Numbered from the stretch's first letter, positions 1 to 11,661 are shown. The stretch is DNA of 64,000 nt from Musa acuminata AAA Group (GCF_036884655.1 NC_088344.1:32146001-32210000); one strand, 5' to 3'. Translations and numbers: made by a program. The notes: generated from the letters alone by a model not told the origin.

Positions 1-78
1 CACGGTGAAGTTTTGAGGTGCGAGGAAAGTCTAGAGTAGCTGTAGAGAGTAGGAGACCTGACGAAGAACAACAGGGCG

Positions 79-850
79 ATGAATCGGTTGCTGAACGTGT
101 GCTCTTCGTCTTCCTGTGACAGCGAGGCGGAGGAAAGGGGCGTGGTGGAGGCGTCGAGATGGAATGATGCAAGCGGCATCGTTACCTGCCTCAGTGTCAA
201 CACAAGGAGGCTGCTTTCCGATCAGTTTTCGATGAGGGAGACGAAGATTGAGGTCAAGTGGGAGAAGAGGAGGCAGAAGATACTGCTCAGAAGGCGGATA
301 ATAATGGGAAGCGACGGCGACGTAGGAGGAGCGAAGGAGGAGGAGCAGGAGCGCGAGGGAGAGGAGATGAGGCCAAGTGCAAGGACGACGAGCTTGACCG
401 ACGAGGATCTCGATGAGTTGAGGGGATCCATAGATCTTGGGTTTGGCTTCAACGAAGAGGAAGGTGGACATGACCTCTGCGACACACTCCCCGCGCTCAA
501 CCTCTACTTCGCCGTCAACCGCGAGTTCTCCGACCCCCCCAAGCTTCAACCTTTGCCGAGCCCACCAGACTCCACCCCGGTCGCCACCTCTTCGTGGTCC
601 ACTCTCTGCAGCATCCCGGGCCCACCGAGCCCGAACGAACCGTCACAGCCAGGGTCTACAGATTCTTGGAAGATCTGCCATCCAGGTGCTGCAATTTTCT
701 CCCCCTCCTTATTGCTGCTGTATGCATCACGAGAAACATGCCAAGATAGATGTAATCTTCTCTGCAACAGGAGACAGTCCGCAACATGTGAAGACGAGAT
801 TAAGGCACTGGGCGCAAGCAGTGGCGTGTTCTCTGAGGCAAAGCTGCTGA
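79..850 (+). CDS. DUF1685 family protein, two exons
   Basis: Exon 1 is 79-685 and exon 2 is 771-850, joined across an 85-bp GT-AG intron (686-770) to give 228 residues. The start is the first ATG after an in-frame stop at 37-39. The N-terminal 100 residues are low complexity, basic then acidic. The DUF1685 signature follows: LTDEDLDELRGSIDLGFGF at residues 106-124, then DTLPALNLYFAVNRE to residue 149. A Pro/Ser-rich linker leads to the C-terminal block WKICHPGDSPQ and LRHWAQAVACSL. That block is only obtained by splicing; reading through the intron destroys it. Plant DUF1685 proteins have no established biochemical role that I know of. I see no signal peptide or membrane segment. The gene is intact here, while pieces of its exon 1 and 3' end recur further right. 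Confidence 0.85.
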
Positions 851-1204
851 GGACAAACTACCGATCGTGCAGGAGAAAAGGCAGTTCGGCTGTGTGAATC
901 CCGTTTCTTGTGGATTCTCACAGAACAAAGCCTGGGCTATTGCGGAGACAGGAGGAGGAAGGCAAGTGGCTCAGGAGGGGTCTTTTCTTGGGCTATATTA
1001 GACACATGAGCTTATACTGTGCTTCATGGCAGCGGTAGCAATAGCAAGGTGTACACCGGAGGGTGTAATTAGCAAATTACTAAGGATTGGTTAGCTGTGT
1101 TTTTGTATGCTGAGTTGTGTTTTCTACTGAACATGAGCCAACTTATCTATGAGTCTTTGTGAAATTACAATGACTTCACACATTTTTGCTTCTTATTGTC
1201 TGTC
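851..1204 (+). other. 3' untranslated/downstream region of the DUF1685 gene
   Basis: No ORF of its own. This stretch, especially about 858-1070, is the source of diverged copies at about 18135-18300, 20440-20660 and 28195-28209 plus 28814-28885. Recognisable landmarks are gaggaaggcaagtggctcag and the segment around cttatactgtgcttcatggc. Confidence 0.6.
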
Positions 1205-1210
1205 TTAGGG

Positions 1211-1488
1211 CTAATTATCGTATTACTTTTGTAATTAGCTATATTTAGTATTTCGATTTATATGCTTTCAAAAGTTATATTAAGATTTTTATATTTATGA
1301 AAATAAAATATTTAATCTCATTGTTTCAATAAAATATTTCTCTCTTGATTTTTAATCTTTTAAAATTATCTTTTTAATCTTGGAATCTTAATATTTCACT
1401 TTTGTAAATATAGGGATTCCAATATAATTTTAAAAAATATAAGGATCGAAATACTAAAGATAGCTAATTGTAGTTATCAATTATAAAG
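1211..1488. mobile_element. Foldback MITE-like element with long inverted arms
   Basis: The left arm (about 1211-1303) and the reverse complement of the right arm (about 1400-1488) align over roughly 80 bases with mismatches. Shared landmarks are attagctat and tttagtatttcgat. There is no coding capacity. The duplicated block at about 28970 reads straight into gggattaatagg without it. No clear target-site duplication was found, so the exact ends are uncertain. Confidence 0.6.
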
Positions 1489-2553
1489 GGGATTAATAGG
1501 AAAAAATAAATCCTAAGGTTTCTTCTTCCCATGGCTCACAAACCATCGTGATATCGTTCAAGTAAAATCCATCACGGCATGCTGTAGAGCATGGCCATGG
1601 CTCGCAGTTGGCTCGGTCGGAAGAGAAGGAACGATAGCAAAGAAAGTAGAGGAGAAAGAAAGAATGAAAAGAGAAAGAGAAAAGAAAACTGGAATTTTTA
1701 TTTATTTATGGAAAGCTATTTTTTTTTTATCAGGAAAGTCGGATTAGATCCAGAAAATTATGAATAAGTATGGTTTTAAGTTCTTAACATTCTTAACTAA
1801 TCTGAAAATTATATAGGATTGTGGATTAATTAATGTTAATCTTTTAAACTTAATGTGATTTTTGATGATCTTAAATTGCAAATACTGAATTAATATTAAT
1901 AAAAAAATGTAAGTGATTCTGTACAGAAAATAAAATTTGACAAAAAATAAAAATAAAATAATTGATTTTTATTGACATAGGAAAGAAATAGAAAAATAAA
2001 CATGATTGAATAAAATAAATATCAGATTATGTATTTAAAATTTATATAATTTTAAATTTTTGTTTCTCATGATAATGATTAATATTATTTGAATGATTTA
2101 GGCAAAAGGAGTTCAATGATAAGTACTCGATGGCTCTCTCTAACTTGTTTTCAAAAGTAATAATATATATTTATTTTTAAAATATAGCAAATCATTTTAT
2201 ATCAATAAAGTTTTACAAGAGAATGTATATATTCATAACCAGGAAAACTATATGATGGATAGTTATTGATTGAAACCTTAGTTTTCTAAACGTTTAGTGT
2301 CTATCTGATTCGATTTAACGCATTGTTTAGTGTCAAACTCAAAAATTAAACCTAAAGGTATTTTGTTATATTAAAAAGCAAGAACTCTTTTTTGAGTGTT
2401 TTGGAAATGAGGGGGGCACTATCCACGAAAAACTCAAAGCTTGAGATGATTCTCAAGAAATCATCTTATGTTAAGAGCACGTATGACATGCAAAAGAAAT
2501 AATTAACTTAAAATTAATTTAGTAGTATGTGGTTTTCTCATATCCCTATTTAT
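1489..2553. repeat. Duplicated intergenic block (partner at 28985-30460 and 31300-31480)
   Basis: No gene is visible. The sequence from gggattaataggaaaaaat (about 1492) to the gactctctctaac landmark aligns with 28985-30330. A further part around 2390-2540 (ggcactat, then agtatgtggtttt) aligns with 31300-31460. The partner copy contains an extra insertion (29075-29740) and a foldback element (30820-31350). This copy is the shorter one. Confidence 0.6.
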
Positions 2554-2559
2554 TAACTC

Positions 2560-2895
2560 CAGTGTTTGGCGTCCTCCTCCTTAAGTGCATCTTGGATTAG
2601 AATAAGCTCTGTGACGAGGATCACGATGTGTGGTAGCTCTTGTAGACCTTCCGCAGCGTCAAGCTCGCTCAAAGGCCGAGGGGAAGAGAACTCGACGAGC
2701 TGGTGCGGGAGCTTAAAGTTCACCGACAGCTTGAGACAAGATGGCTGCAACGTAACATCACCTGCGGCTTGTTCGCCAACCGGAACGGATGCATCAAGCT
2801 CTCAGCTCCTGAAGCATAATGATCTCTCCATCATGGCGTCATGGGACACACTAGTGACCATCCTATTCGACGAATTGCTCCTTCCGAAGCCGAGT
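2560..2895 (+). pseudogene. Unidentified coding-like GC-rich remnant
   Basis: This is an island of balanced base composition in AT-rich surroundings. The most protein-like frame is 2646-2816 (57 residues, with RELDELVRELKVHRQLETRW in the middle), closed by TAA at 2817-2819. Upstream the same frame has two stops close together (about 2634-2645), so no start can be assigned. A minus-strand ORF (2553-2750) overlaps it. I do not recognise the family. The Copia element at 2901 begins directly after this island, so it may be the truncated end of a gene. Confidence 0.3.
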
Positions 2896-2900
2896 AATCT

Positions 2901-3143
2901 TGTTAGATTTTATGATCCTTTATAATTAGATAAAATAAATATAATATAATTAAATAAATTTTAATAAAATATATTGACATCGATCTTGGATTAAAGACGA
3001 TGTTTTTACAAATTAAATAGAAATCTCTTTTCAGATGACATCAAAAGTACGTATCGTTAAATCAGATCTAATTATTTGATTTTAATCATGATATAAAAAA
3101 TTATTTTTATATTTAATACAACATATTATAGATTTTATACTTC
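2901..3143 (+). repeat. 5' LTR of Copia-1, internally deleted
   Basis: Starts tgttagatttta like the 3' LTR. It lacks about 140 bases present in the 3' LTR, including the TATA-like site; the gap falls between aaatatattg and attaaagacg. The right end is fixed by comparison with Copia-2. The expected tRNA-Met type binding site after it is mutated. Confidence 0.75.
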
Positions 3144-3204
3144 GATATCACATCTTAGGTTCTTGAGATCAAATACATTAGATCTATTATTTTTTAATAA
3201 TTTC

Positions 3205-3710
3205 TATTCTTTAAATGATCGCGAAGCAGCAATGGTCGCCGTCGACCTTGCTGCGTATAGCCAGCAATTCTATTGCACTGGGCAGCGTGCGTGCAGTAGG
3301 CGGCAGCATCGCACCCATGCGGCGATTGCACGCGGGTAGGTCACGCATCCGGTGGCGGCCGCGCACTGACAACAACTGCGGCCAACCATGCGAAGGCGTT
3401 GGCAACCACGCAAGCAGCAGCTACATGCACGGGTAGTCGCGGCCAACCATGTGCAGGCGTCGGTAGCCACATAGGCAGCAGCCACACGCGTGGGCAGTCA
3501 CAACCAACTGTGCGTAGGCGTCGGCAGCCCCGCGACGGTAGTAGTAGCGATCGCGCTCGGGCAAGAACTGCCGCAGCGGCCGCACATCGGCAAGAACCAT
3601 TGTAGCAGCTGCATGCGGGCAGGAACCGTTGCAGCGACCGCGCGCGGGCAACGGTAGCGGCAGCACCGCATGCGCAAGTAGCGACGACGACCCAATAAGG
3701 TTTTGGCAAA
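3205..3710 (+). other. GC-rich leader island of Copia-1
   Basis: About 500 bases of GC-rich, GCAGC/CGCA-rich imperfect repetition lie between the 5' LTR and gag, in a strongly AT-rich element. All frames give Ala/Arg/His-rich shadows and none looks like a protein. The same island occupies the same place in Copia-2 (38905-39365), so it belongs to the element and not the host. From 3710 to about 4870 the leader continues as AT-rich non-coding DNA that aligns with about 39365-40920. Confidence 0.6.
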
Positions 3711-4869
3711 ATTATAATTTTTGCCCTAGGGTTTCCCTTTGGTCAAATTATAGTTTTGCCCTTATGTATTTTATTAATATCTTTTAATTTTTTTACAGTT
3801 CTACCCTTGTAAATTTCATAATTCTAGTTTATATCCTGTCAAATATTTATAGTTTTACCCTTATGAAATTGAGAATTTCTAATTTACATTCTCAATTATA
3901 AAATTGATAAATATAATTTATTATAACTATGATTAAATTTAATCATGATTATATTTTGATTATTTGATTGGATTTAATTTTGATTAAAAAATTATAGATT
4001 ATGGTTCACTTTTATAGTTTTCTCATATGAATTATTGATCATATTTTTATATGTGGTAAATAAAATCTAATTATTTTTCTTGGATATTCATTTGGTTATT
4101 CATATGTGTATATTTGAAATTATGAAATAATATTTATCTTTCACATGAAGGCATGATTTATATGTTATCATGATTATCATATGAGTTTCCTTTTGCTAAT
4201 TAATATTTAATAATTATTATGATTGTTATTCTATTATTAAACTATTTAGCATAAATTAAATTAAAGAAATTTGATGAATATTATTTGTAATTCATCTCCC
4301 TAAGTTTTATCTGACTTAAAGCTGCCAAAGTGGCTTGGGATGATAGGCTTTTGTGATGTGAATTATAATAAAAATTTTATTATTTATAGGATATTTTTAA
4401 ATTTTATTTTATATTATTATATTGGTCTTGTAGCCACCAAAATAACCTATACTAATAAGTTATAAAATAATATTAAGGAATCAGTCTTAAATGACATTAA
4501 AAAAATAATATTCATAATGACACATATAATTAAGATATTTAGATAATCCTAAAGGAGAATCTACTTCAAATAATTATGTGATTGGATAGGATGATACTGT
4601 TTTGGATATCCTTGTAGTTTAGGTTATATACCCAAAGGTAACAATACTATTCCATAAGGATGGTATTAGTCCTCCAAAGATAATCTTGAGTCAACATTAG
4701 ATATGTCAATATTTCACCCAAAGGTATAATATAGATGATATCAATAGTTCATCAAATTTTTTAAAAACTTAAAGTATTAATGTTATTTTATATTTTATAT
4801 TTTTGTAGTGGTACTTTAATCCATACATTCTTATGCTTCTAGTGTCCTTGTATTCTCTGGATCAAATTA

Positions 4870-5625
4870 TTCAAAATGATTAGAGCATATGAAATTTACA
4901 CTAGGTGTATTAGATCTTGATTTAGAATTTCTTATTAAAAAGCCAACAAACTTGATTGATAAAAGTACTGTAGAACAAGTTAATAAAATAAAGGCTTGGG
5001 AAAGATTTGATAGGCTTAGTTTAATGTTCATAAGAATAACGATTATAAATAATATAAAGACTTCATTACCGATTGCAACTAGTGCACAGAAATATTTAAA
5101 GGTTATTGAAGACATTTAAATCTGCTGATAAGTCATTGGTTGACACACTAATGAAAGAATTGACTATGGTTCAGTATGATGATACTTGAGCAATTCAGGA
5201 TCACATCCTCAATATGGCCGATAAAGTTATAAAATTTAAAGCATTGGCATGAATGTCGATGAGTCTTTTCTCATACAGTTCATTCTTAATTCCCTTCCTT
5301 CTCAGTTTGACCCATTCAAGATTCACTATAATACAAATAAAGATAAGTGAGATTTGAATGAGTTAACTAGTATATATGTTCAGGAAGAATTAAGATTAAA
5401 GTAGGAAAGTTCATATAATATCATGACTGCTGCTCAAGGAGCTAGTAATAAAAAAAGAAAATTGAAGCATCATCCATCAAAGAAATTTGTTGGGTTTGAA
5501 AATATTAAACAAACTAATGAAAATAAATTTTTTACAGTAAAGTGCTTCTTTTATGACAAGAAATGACATGTGAAGAAGGACTGCATTAAACGCAAGACTT
5601 GGTTTAAAAAGAAAGGTATTAACTC
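4870..5625 (+). pseudogene. Copia-1 gag remnant
   Basis: The longest open piece is 4889-5119 (76 residues, with FLIKKPTNLIDKSTVEQVNK), typical of the plant Copia gag N-terminal region. It breaks at TAA and continues after frame changes. A damaged zinc-knuckle (KCFFYDKK then HVKKDC, with a stop between) lies at about 5540-5585. A functional gag would be one uninterrupted frame, so this is a pseudogene. Confidence 0.75.
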
Positions 5626-5639
5626 GACCTTTGTATGTT

Positions 5640-7000
5640 TCGAATCAAACATTACATAAGTTCCTTTTGACACTTGGTAGATTGATTCTGGTGCTTCAAC
5701 TTATGTTACCAATAATATACAGGTATTTCTTTCAATCTGGAAACCAAAAGAACATGAGAGATTCATTATTATGGGAAATCGACTTAAAGCGAAAGTGATA
5801 TAAGTGGGAACTTATCATCTATACTTAGAGACGGGTCATCTGATAGAACTTGTTGACACATATTATGTTCATACTATTTCTAGAAATTTAGTTTTCCTAT
5901 ATAGAATTAATGAGTTAGGTTGTTGTCTTTCTTTTGATAATGGTAAACTCAGTATATTTTATGATTCAATAAAAGTTGGTTCAGGAATTTTGTATGATGG
6001 TTTGTATAGAATTAATTTGGATCTTGAGTTTGCAAAGATATTATTAACTATACAATTAAGTGTTGGATTGAAACATAGTTTCAATAACGAAAGATCTTCT
6101 ATATTGTGACATAGACGATTGGAGCATATCTCCAAGGAAAGAATTGAAAGATTAGTGAAGGATACTATTTTGGAACATTTAGACTTCACTTATTTTAATA
6201 TTTGTATAGATTGCATTAAGAGAAAGCAAACTAAAATATAAAGAAAAATGCCACAAGAAGTAAAGAACTCCTTGAGATTATTTATACTAATATCTACGGA
6301 CCACTCCATATTCCTTGTTTTAGTAGAGAAAGATATTTCATCACATTTATAGATGATCTGTCCAGATATGATTATGTTTATCTAAGACATAAAATGTCTC
6401 AAGCCATTGATACTCTTGAAGTGTACATAAATGAGGTTGAGAGACAATTAGATAGAAACGTTAAAATTGTCAGATATGATAGGGGTGATGAATTTTATGG
6501 CAGATATGATGGATCTGATCAAAATATTGATCCTTTTGCTAGATTCCTAGAATAATGGAGCATTTGTGCTCAATATGCATTACCAGGTGTGCCACAATAA
6601 AATGGTGTTGTTGAAAGGAGAAATCGTACTCTTATGAATATGGTTAGAAGCATGATGAGTTATTCCTCTGTACTTGAGTCGATGTGGGGTGAAGCTCTTA
6701 GGACAACTATATACATCTTGAACAAGATTCCTATTAAGTCAGTTCCATCAACTCCATTTGAGTTATAGACTGGTAGGAAGCATAGTCTGAGACATTTATA
6801 TATTTGGGGGTGTTCTACAGAGATAAGAGTATTCAATCCACATGAAAACAAATATGATCTAAGAACTATTTCTAAATATTTTATTGGTTATCTAGAAAAA
6901 TCTAAGCGATATAGATTTTATTGCCCTAATCATAGTACGAGGATAATAGAATATGGAAATGTAAGATTCCTAAAAAATAACGAAATTAATAGGAGTGAAA
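5640..7000 (+). pseudogene. Copia-1 protease and integrase remnant
   Basis: An aspartic protease active-site motif (IDSGAST) is visible at about 5684-5704. A gag-pre-integrase region follows (ORF 5804-6109). The integrase core then includes FIDDLSRYDYVYL near 6350 and NGVVERRNRTL near 6602. Stops interrupt it repeatedly, for example in place of a residue just before NGVVERR. The order protease, integrase, then reverse transcriptase is diagnostic of Ty1/copia. Confidence 0.8.
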
Positions 7001-7289
7001 AATCTCAAAGGATTAATTTTGATATTGAGGAGATTCAGGTTAATTCTCTTATATCATCTCAGATTGTTGTTCCTTAAATTAATGAGAGCATTGATGAGAA
7101 ATAACATCGAAGAACTCTCACATGATGTTGATGTCGCTACGGACGATTTTGTAGAACAATCACAATCGACAGTTTTGAGAAGATCTCAAAGGAAAAGGAA
7201 ATATGTCATTTCTGATGATTATGTGGTATATATACAAGAATTATATTATGATATATTAATAAAAAGAGACCCCTTATCATTTTCATAAG

Positions 7290-8870
7290 CCATAAAAAGT
7301 AACGATTCTGAAAAATGGTATGATGTAATAAAAGAAGAGTTAAAATCAATGGTCCAGAATGGTGTTTGGGAACTCGTTGAATTACCAAATAATTATAAAA
7401 AAAATCGATTATAAATGGGTCTTTAAGACAAAACGTGACTCAATGGGCAATATCAAATGATATAAAGCTAGACTTATGGTCAAAGGATTCTCTTAGATAG
7501 AAGATATCGACTATAATGAGACTTTTTCTCCAATTTCTAGAAAGAACTCGTTAAGAATCATCATGACATTAGTAGCTCATTATGATCTTGAGTTACATTA
7601 GATGTATGTGAAAACAGTATTTTTGAACGGGGATCTGGACGAAGAAATCTATATGGAACAATATGAAGGATTCATAGAAAAGGGAAAAGAAAGTTGGGCT
7701 TGTAAACTTAAGAAATCTATTTATGGCCTTAAACAAGCTTCTAAACAATGGTATATAAAGTTTTATAATATCATTACTTCCTTCGGATTTAAAAAAAATA
7801 CTATTGATTAGTGCATATACCTGAAGGTAAGTAGGAGCAAGTTTATTATATTAGTTTTATATGATATTTTACTTGCTAATAGTGATCTTAGTTTATTACA
7901 CGAAATTAAGATATTTCTCAATAAAAACTTTAAGATGATTGATATGAATGAGGCAGCCTATAGCCTATGTTATTGGCATTGAGATATTCATGGATAGATC
8001 TCAAGGATTACTAGGATTATCTCAGAAAGGATATAAGGATATAAGGATATATTAATCGTATCTTGGAGAGATTTAATATACAATTTTGCTCAGCCAATAA
8101 TATACCTATTACTAAAGGTGAAAAATTCAGTCAAAACCAGTGCCCAAAAAATGACTTAGAAAAGAATCAAATGAAGAATATTTCTTATGGGTGCGCAGTT
8201 GAAAGTCTATTATATACTCAAACCTATACAAAATCAGATATCAGTTTTGCAGTTGCAATGCTGGGAAGATACCAAAGTAATTTAAGCATGGAACATTGGA
8301 AAGCTGCAAAGAAAGTAATGAGATATCTATAGGAGATGAAAGATTATATGCTCACATATAGGAGATCAGATCAGCTTGAAGTGACAGGATATTCAGATGC
8401 TGATTTTGCAAATTACCTCGACAACAGGAAGTCCATTTCATGATTTGTATTCATGTTAGCTGGTGGGGCAATTTCTTGGAAAAGTACAAAGCAATTACTT
8501 ATTGCATTATCAACAATGGAAGCTGAATTTATGGTATTCTTTGAGGCCACAAATCAAACTTTATGACTACAAAATTTCAATCTCAGGACTTGGTGTGGTC
8601 GACTCAATTGTTAGGCCGCTGAAGATATTTTGTGATAACATCGTAGCAGTTTTCTTTTCTAAGAATGACAAGTACTCTAGTGGTTCTAAACATATCGAGA
8701 TAAAGTACTTAGTGGCTAGAGAAAGAGTCTAGAAACACCAAGTGTCAATTGAGAACCTAAGCACCACTATGATGATTGCCGATCCATTGACAAAAACTTT
8801 ATAGTGTAAAATATTTAAAGAACATGTTCTTAAAATGGGACTTGTGAGGAAGTCATAAAAGATATAGTGA
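7290..8870 (+). pseudogene. Copia-1 reverse transcriptase and RNase H remnant
   Basis: The reverse transcriptase part includes YKARLMVKGFS (about 7460) and, in 7602-7811, KTVFLNGDLDEEIYMEQ and KKSIYGLKQASKQWY. The YVDD position reads LYDILLANSD, so the catalytic box is lost. RNase H is recognisable from DISFAVAMLGRYQSN (about 8240) through GYSDADFANYLDNRKS (about 8390) to SKHIEIKYLVARE (about 8690). Stops and frame changes are frequent. The region ends in the usual ADPLTKTL tail before the polypurine tract. Confidence 0.85.
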
Positions 8871-9263
8871 TGGTGGATGCTATTATTGATATTTTTCTTT
8901 CTTAATTAAAGTTATTTGTTTCTGTTATCCTATTTACATTTATATTTATGCATATTATAGTTAAATGTCATAACAGAATTGTCTTGACAAGATAAATTAC
9001 AGGAGTTATTATGAACTATATTAGGAAAGACTAACAATATTGTGGTATATAGAAGGGAGTATGACATTGATAATATACAACTGCTATGACTCGCATTGAT
9101 AGTTGGACTTAATATAGTATTATTATGTTTATTAGACTTATTAGCTTGTTTTAAAAATTCATGACCATGTATAAAATGCTTTTCAATATCTCTTTTATTT
9201 TGTTTATTTTAATTTTTAAATATCTCTTTTATATCTTATCAATTAATGAGTCAAGTGGGAGAA

Positions 9264-9649
9264 TGTTAGATTTTTGTGGTTCTTTATAATTGAATAAGAT
9301 ATATATAATATAGCTAATTAGATTCTGATGAAATATATTGGTCAATAGAAATAAAGTTCATTTAAAGTAGGATTCCTTAGAAGATAACCTTGATGAGAGG
9401 AACTCTCATAATAACTCATTTTAGACCCTCTGCTCTCGTCTATATATAGACAAGACCGAGAAGAAGGATCTAGTTCTTCTTTGCAGATTGACAGTTATAT
9501 TGAATTAAAGACGGTGTCTTTGAAAATCAAACAAATATCTCTTTTCAGATGAGATCAAAAGGTATGCATCGTTAAATCAGATTTAATTATTTGATTTCAA
9601 TCCTGGTATAAAATATTATTTTCATATTTAATAAAGTATATTTTCATAT
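9264..9649 (+). repeat. 3' LTR of Copia-1
   Basis: Begins tgttagatttttgtggttc directly after the polypurine tract. It keeps a TATA-like site at 9441-9448 (tatatata) that the 5' LTR lacks. The right end is placed by alignment with the 5' LTR and is uncertain by a few bases. Confidence 0.75.
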
Positions 9650-10835
9650 TGGCCTCCTTTTCACCATAATTTCTTCTAACTCCATGAATGCAGCTCATAA
9701 AACCTCCGGATGATAAATTAATATCTCATGGATAGAAAATACACAAAGGATATGGACTCAATTAATCTTTTAGTGACTCTGTTTGGGTACCGTTCAAAGA
9801 CAAGACTCCACGTACACATTAGAAAAACTGGTCTTGCCTCCATTATCCAATGATTCAGAAAGTGTGTAGTGTTTCTTTGCTTACCAAGTGAGTTAGGATT
9901 CAATGGAAAAGGGGAGGAAGAGGAAAAAGGTGGTGCTTTTATTCAAATTTCTTATGACAAACAAAGATGACATTTTATTGTGTTTGAAAGCTTTTATATA
10001 TATATATATATCTGGCTGGTAAAGAATTTGACCCATCATAGACACATCTTGGGGTTCAAAGCCTGCCTTCGGCAAGAATAGACCAAGACAAAATAAATTG
10101 AATAAATGCTTTCTCTCATGACCAAATCGACCGAAAATTATTTACAATTGTGATCAAATCAATTATAAGATTATTTCTTACTATGTTTGAATCAATCAAA
10201 ATATTATTTACCCTAAAAATAAAGGTAGTCAATTTAGCTTTTCAATATTGTCGCACCAATTAGCACATAATGGAAGGTATTAAATGACAAAGGAAACTTG
10301 GAAAGCATTTCTAGACGACAAATAGCTGCAGCACTAGCAAACATACAATTTTGGAAGGATAAAATTTTTTTTCCTACCAAGCTGCCCTAACCATATCATA
10401 GGGATCTATTTGATTAATCTTTAATAAACTAAAACATAAATTTTTATTTACTCATTTATTTTCTAAACCGCTTCTACCATCTAAATCACCTCATTTCAAT
10501 ATGTAAGGTGGATTATTGCAATCCAACCAAGCAAACGAGAAGTAGGAGAACTCAGAAAAAGAAACCAAAAGGAAGAAGTACAGAAGAAAGAATAGGAAAG
10601 ATAGAAACAAAGGGATATGTGACATTTCTTCTATTTTCGTTCCCTTTTTTTGTTAATTTTATTTCATTTGATAAATCTTATATACTTTGTTGATTCATGA
10701 TGTTTATGTTGTCTGTAGTTTATTGATATTGGAGGAGTTAGTTGTGGTGTCTATGATGATTTTTTTTTATGTATATTATATAATATTATAATGATATTAT
10801 TTTGCTTATAGACATTACTCGTGTGGAGGGACAAA
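9650..10835. repeat. Duplicated intergenic block (partner at 33890-35190, permuted)
   Basis: No gene is visible. Part X (about 9680-9850, ataaattaatatctcat landmark) matches 35010-35180. Part Y (about 9860-10825, caatccaaccaagcaaacga landmark) matches 33900-34990. The order is X-Y here but Y-X in the partner. The ORF 10508-10693 is Lys/Arg-rich and has no family I recognise, so I leave it out as a gene. Confidence 0.6.
10012..10063 (+). other. tRNA-like A box and B box (possible SINE head)
   Basis: tggctggtaaag (10012-10023) resembles a Pol III A box and ggttcaaagcc (10053-10063) a B box, 41 bases apart. The paralogous block keeps the pair at 34053-34064 and 34093-34103. No complete tRNA fold is formed. 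This may be the head of an old SINE. Confidence 0.3.
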
Positions 10836-11573
10836 TAAGCGGAGAATTCCGTTTAGGATTTACGGGTCATTAGATGATATAGATATATAATCTACTACTT
10901 GGTAAGGAGATGTATATCCATCATGACTAGTGAGAGATACTACTCCATTACTCATCAAAAGTGCTACATGATTCCTCTCCTTAACTATTAGAAAAGTTAT
11001 CCTTTGAACGTCTCTTTGTTAATCATTATTGTTGATGATATACGATTTTATGATTTTTATATTAGTACATGATATTGTTATATGACGTTCACTATTTACA
11101 AATTGATGCTCTCTTATTCCTTTTTATTTGTACCATGTCGACGTATAATATAATTGATTTTTATAAATGATATTTATTTATTTAACATGTAACTATTTGT
11201 TATCCCTACAATGCACTTATGCCCATTTTATTATTTTTCAGATTGCAACAGGATTCAATAGGACTGCTTAAGATTGACTTCATATGATATTTAGAGGAAC
11301 ATCATTTATGTGTTCCAACAGGATAATTTACTTGTGAACAATTGCTTTTTTTGTATTGCATTTTTATATTCAAAGAGAACTTTTAGCTCTATATGATAAA
11401 TTTTATGGAAAAGTCCATGCACGAAGCAATTTACTCAATATGTGGTGTAATAGATATTTTCCCTAAAAATCAAACCTATAAAACCAGAGACGAATAAAGA
11501 GAATTACCAACCAAATCATATTGAAATTCTTCTTAGTATGGAGTATTAAATATGAATGTACTTTGTACGTGTT
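10836..11573 (+). repeat. Upstream block of the first F-box gene
   Basis: No gene is visible. Parts align loosely with the regions before other F-box genes, for example 11200-11330 with 45290-45400, 23000-23080 and 54190-54290 (landmark ttaagattga). It is probably promoter-distal DNA carried along in the array. Confidence 0.45.
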
Positions 11574-11661
11574 AGGAAATATATTATTTAGATCTTTTAT
11601 ACACTCGCCATAAACAACCATATAATCGTATATTTATAACCCACGAGGGGACGAAGAGCGG
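11574..11661 (+). promoter_or_regulatory. Conserved proximal promoter block of the first F-box gene
   Basis: The motif aggaaatatattatttagat, followed by a ttatacac element and taaacaac, recurs before the F-box genes at about 18551, 23213, 31796, 45529, 54535 and 63125. It sits about 40-130 bases before the start codons. Its conservation among otherwise diverged upstream DNA suggests the core promoter and 5' UTR. No transcription start is known. Confidence 0.5.

Larger units (their letters stand above)
2901..9649 (+). mobile_element. Copia-1: decayed Ty1/copia LTR retrotransposon
   Basis: A full-length but dead element with LTRs at 2901-3143 and 9264-about 9649. It has a degraded primer-binding site after the 5' LTR and a polypurine tract (9251-9263, tcaagtgggagaa). 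Remnants of gag, protease, integrase, reverse transcriptase and RNase H follow in the copia order, all with many stops and frameshifts. It is the same family as Copia-2 (38237-45004): LTRs, GC-rich leader and coding remnants align. I found no matching target-site duplication (aatct on the left, ggcct on the right). Confidence 0.88.

Noticed and set aside
3211..3709. Several Ala/Arg/Cys-rich ORFs on both strands
   Set aside because: They shadow the GC-rich Copia-1 leader; no frame is preferred and none is conserved with Copia-2.
10508..10693. Lys/Arg-rich ORF of 61 residues
   Set aside because: The duplicated block at about 34690-34830 does not keep the frame and no motif is recognisable.
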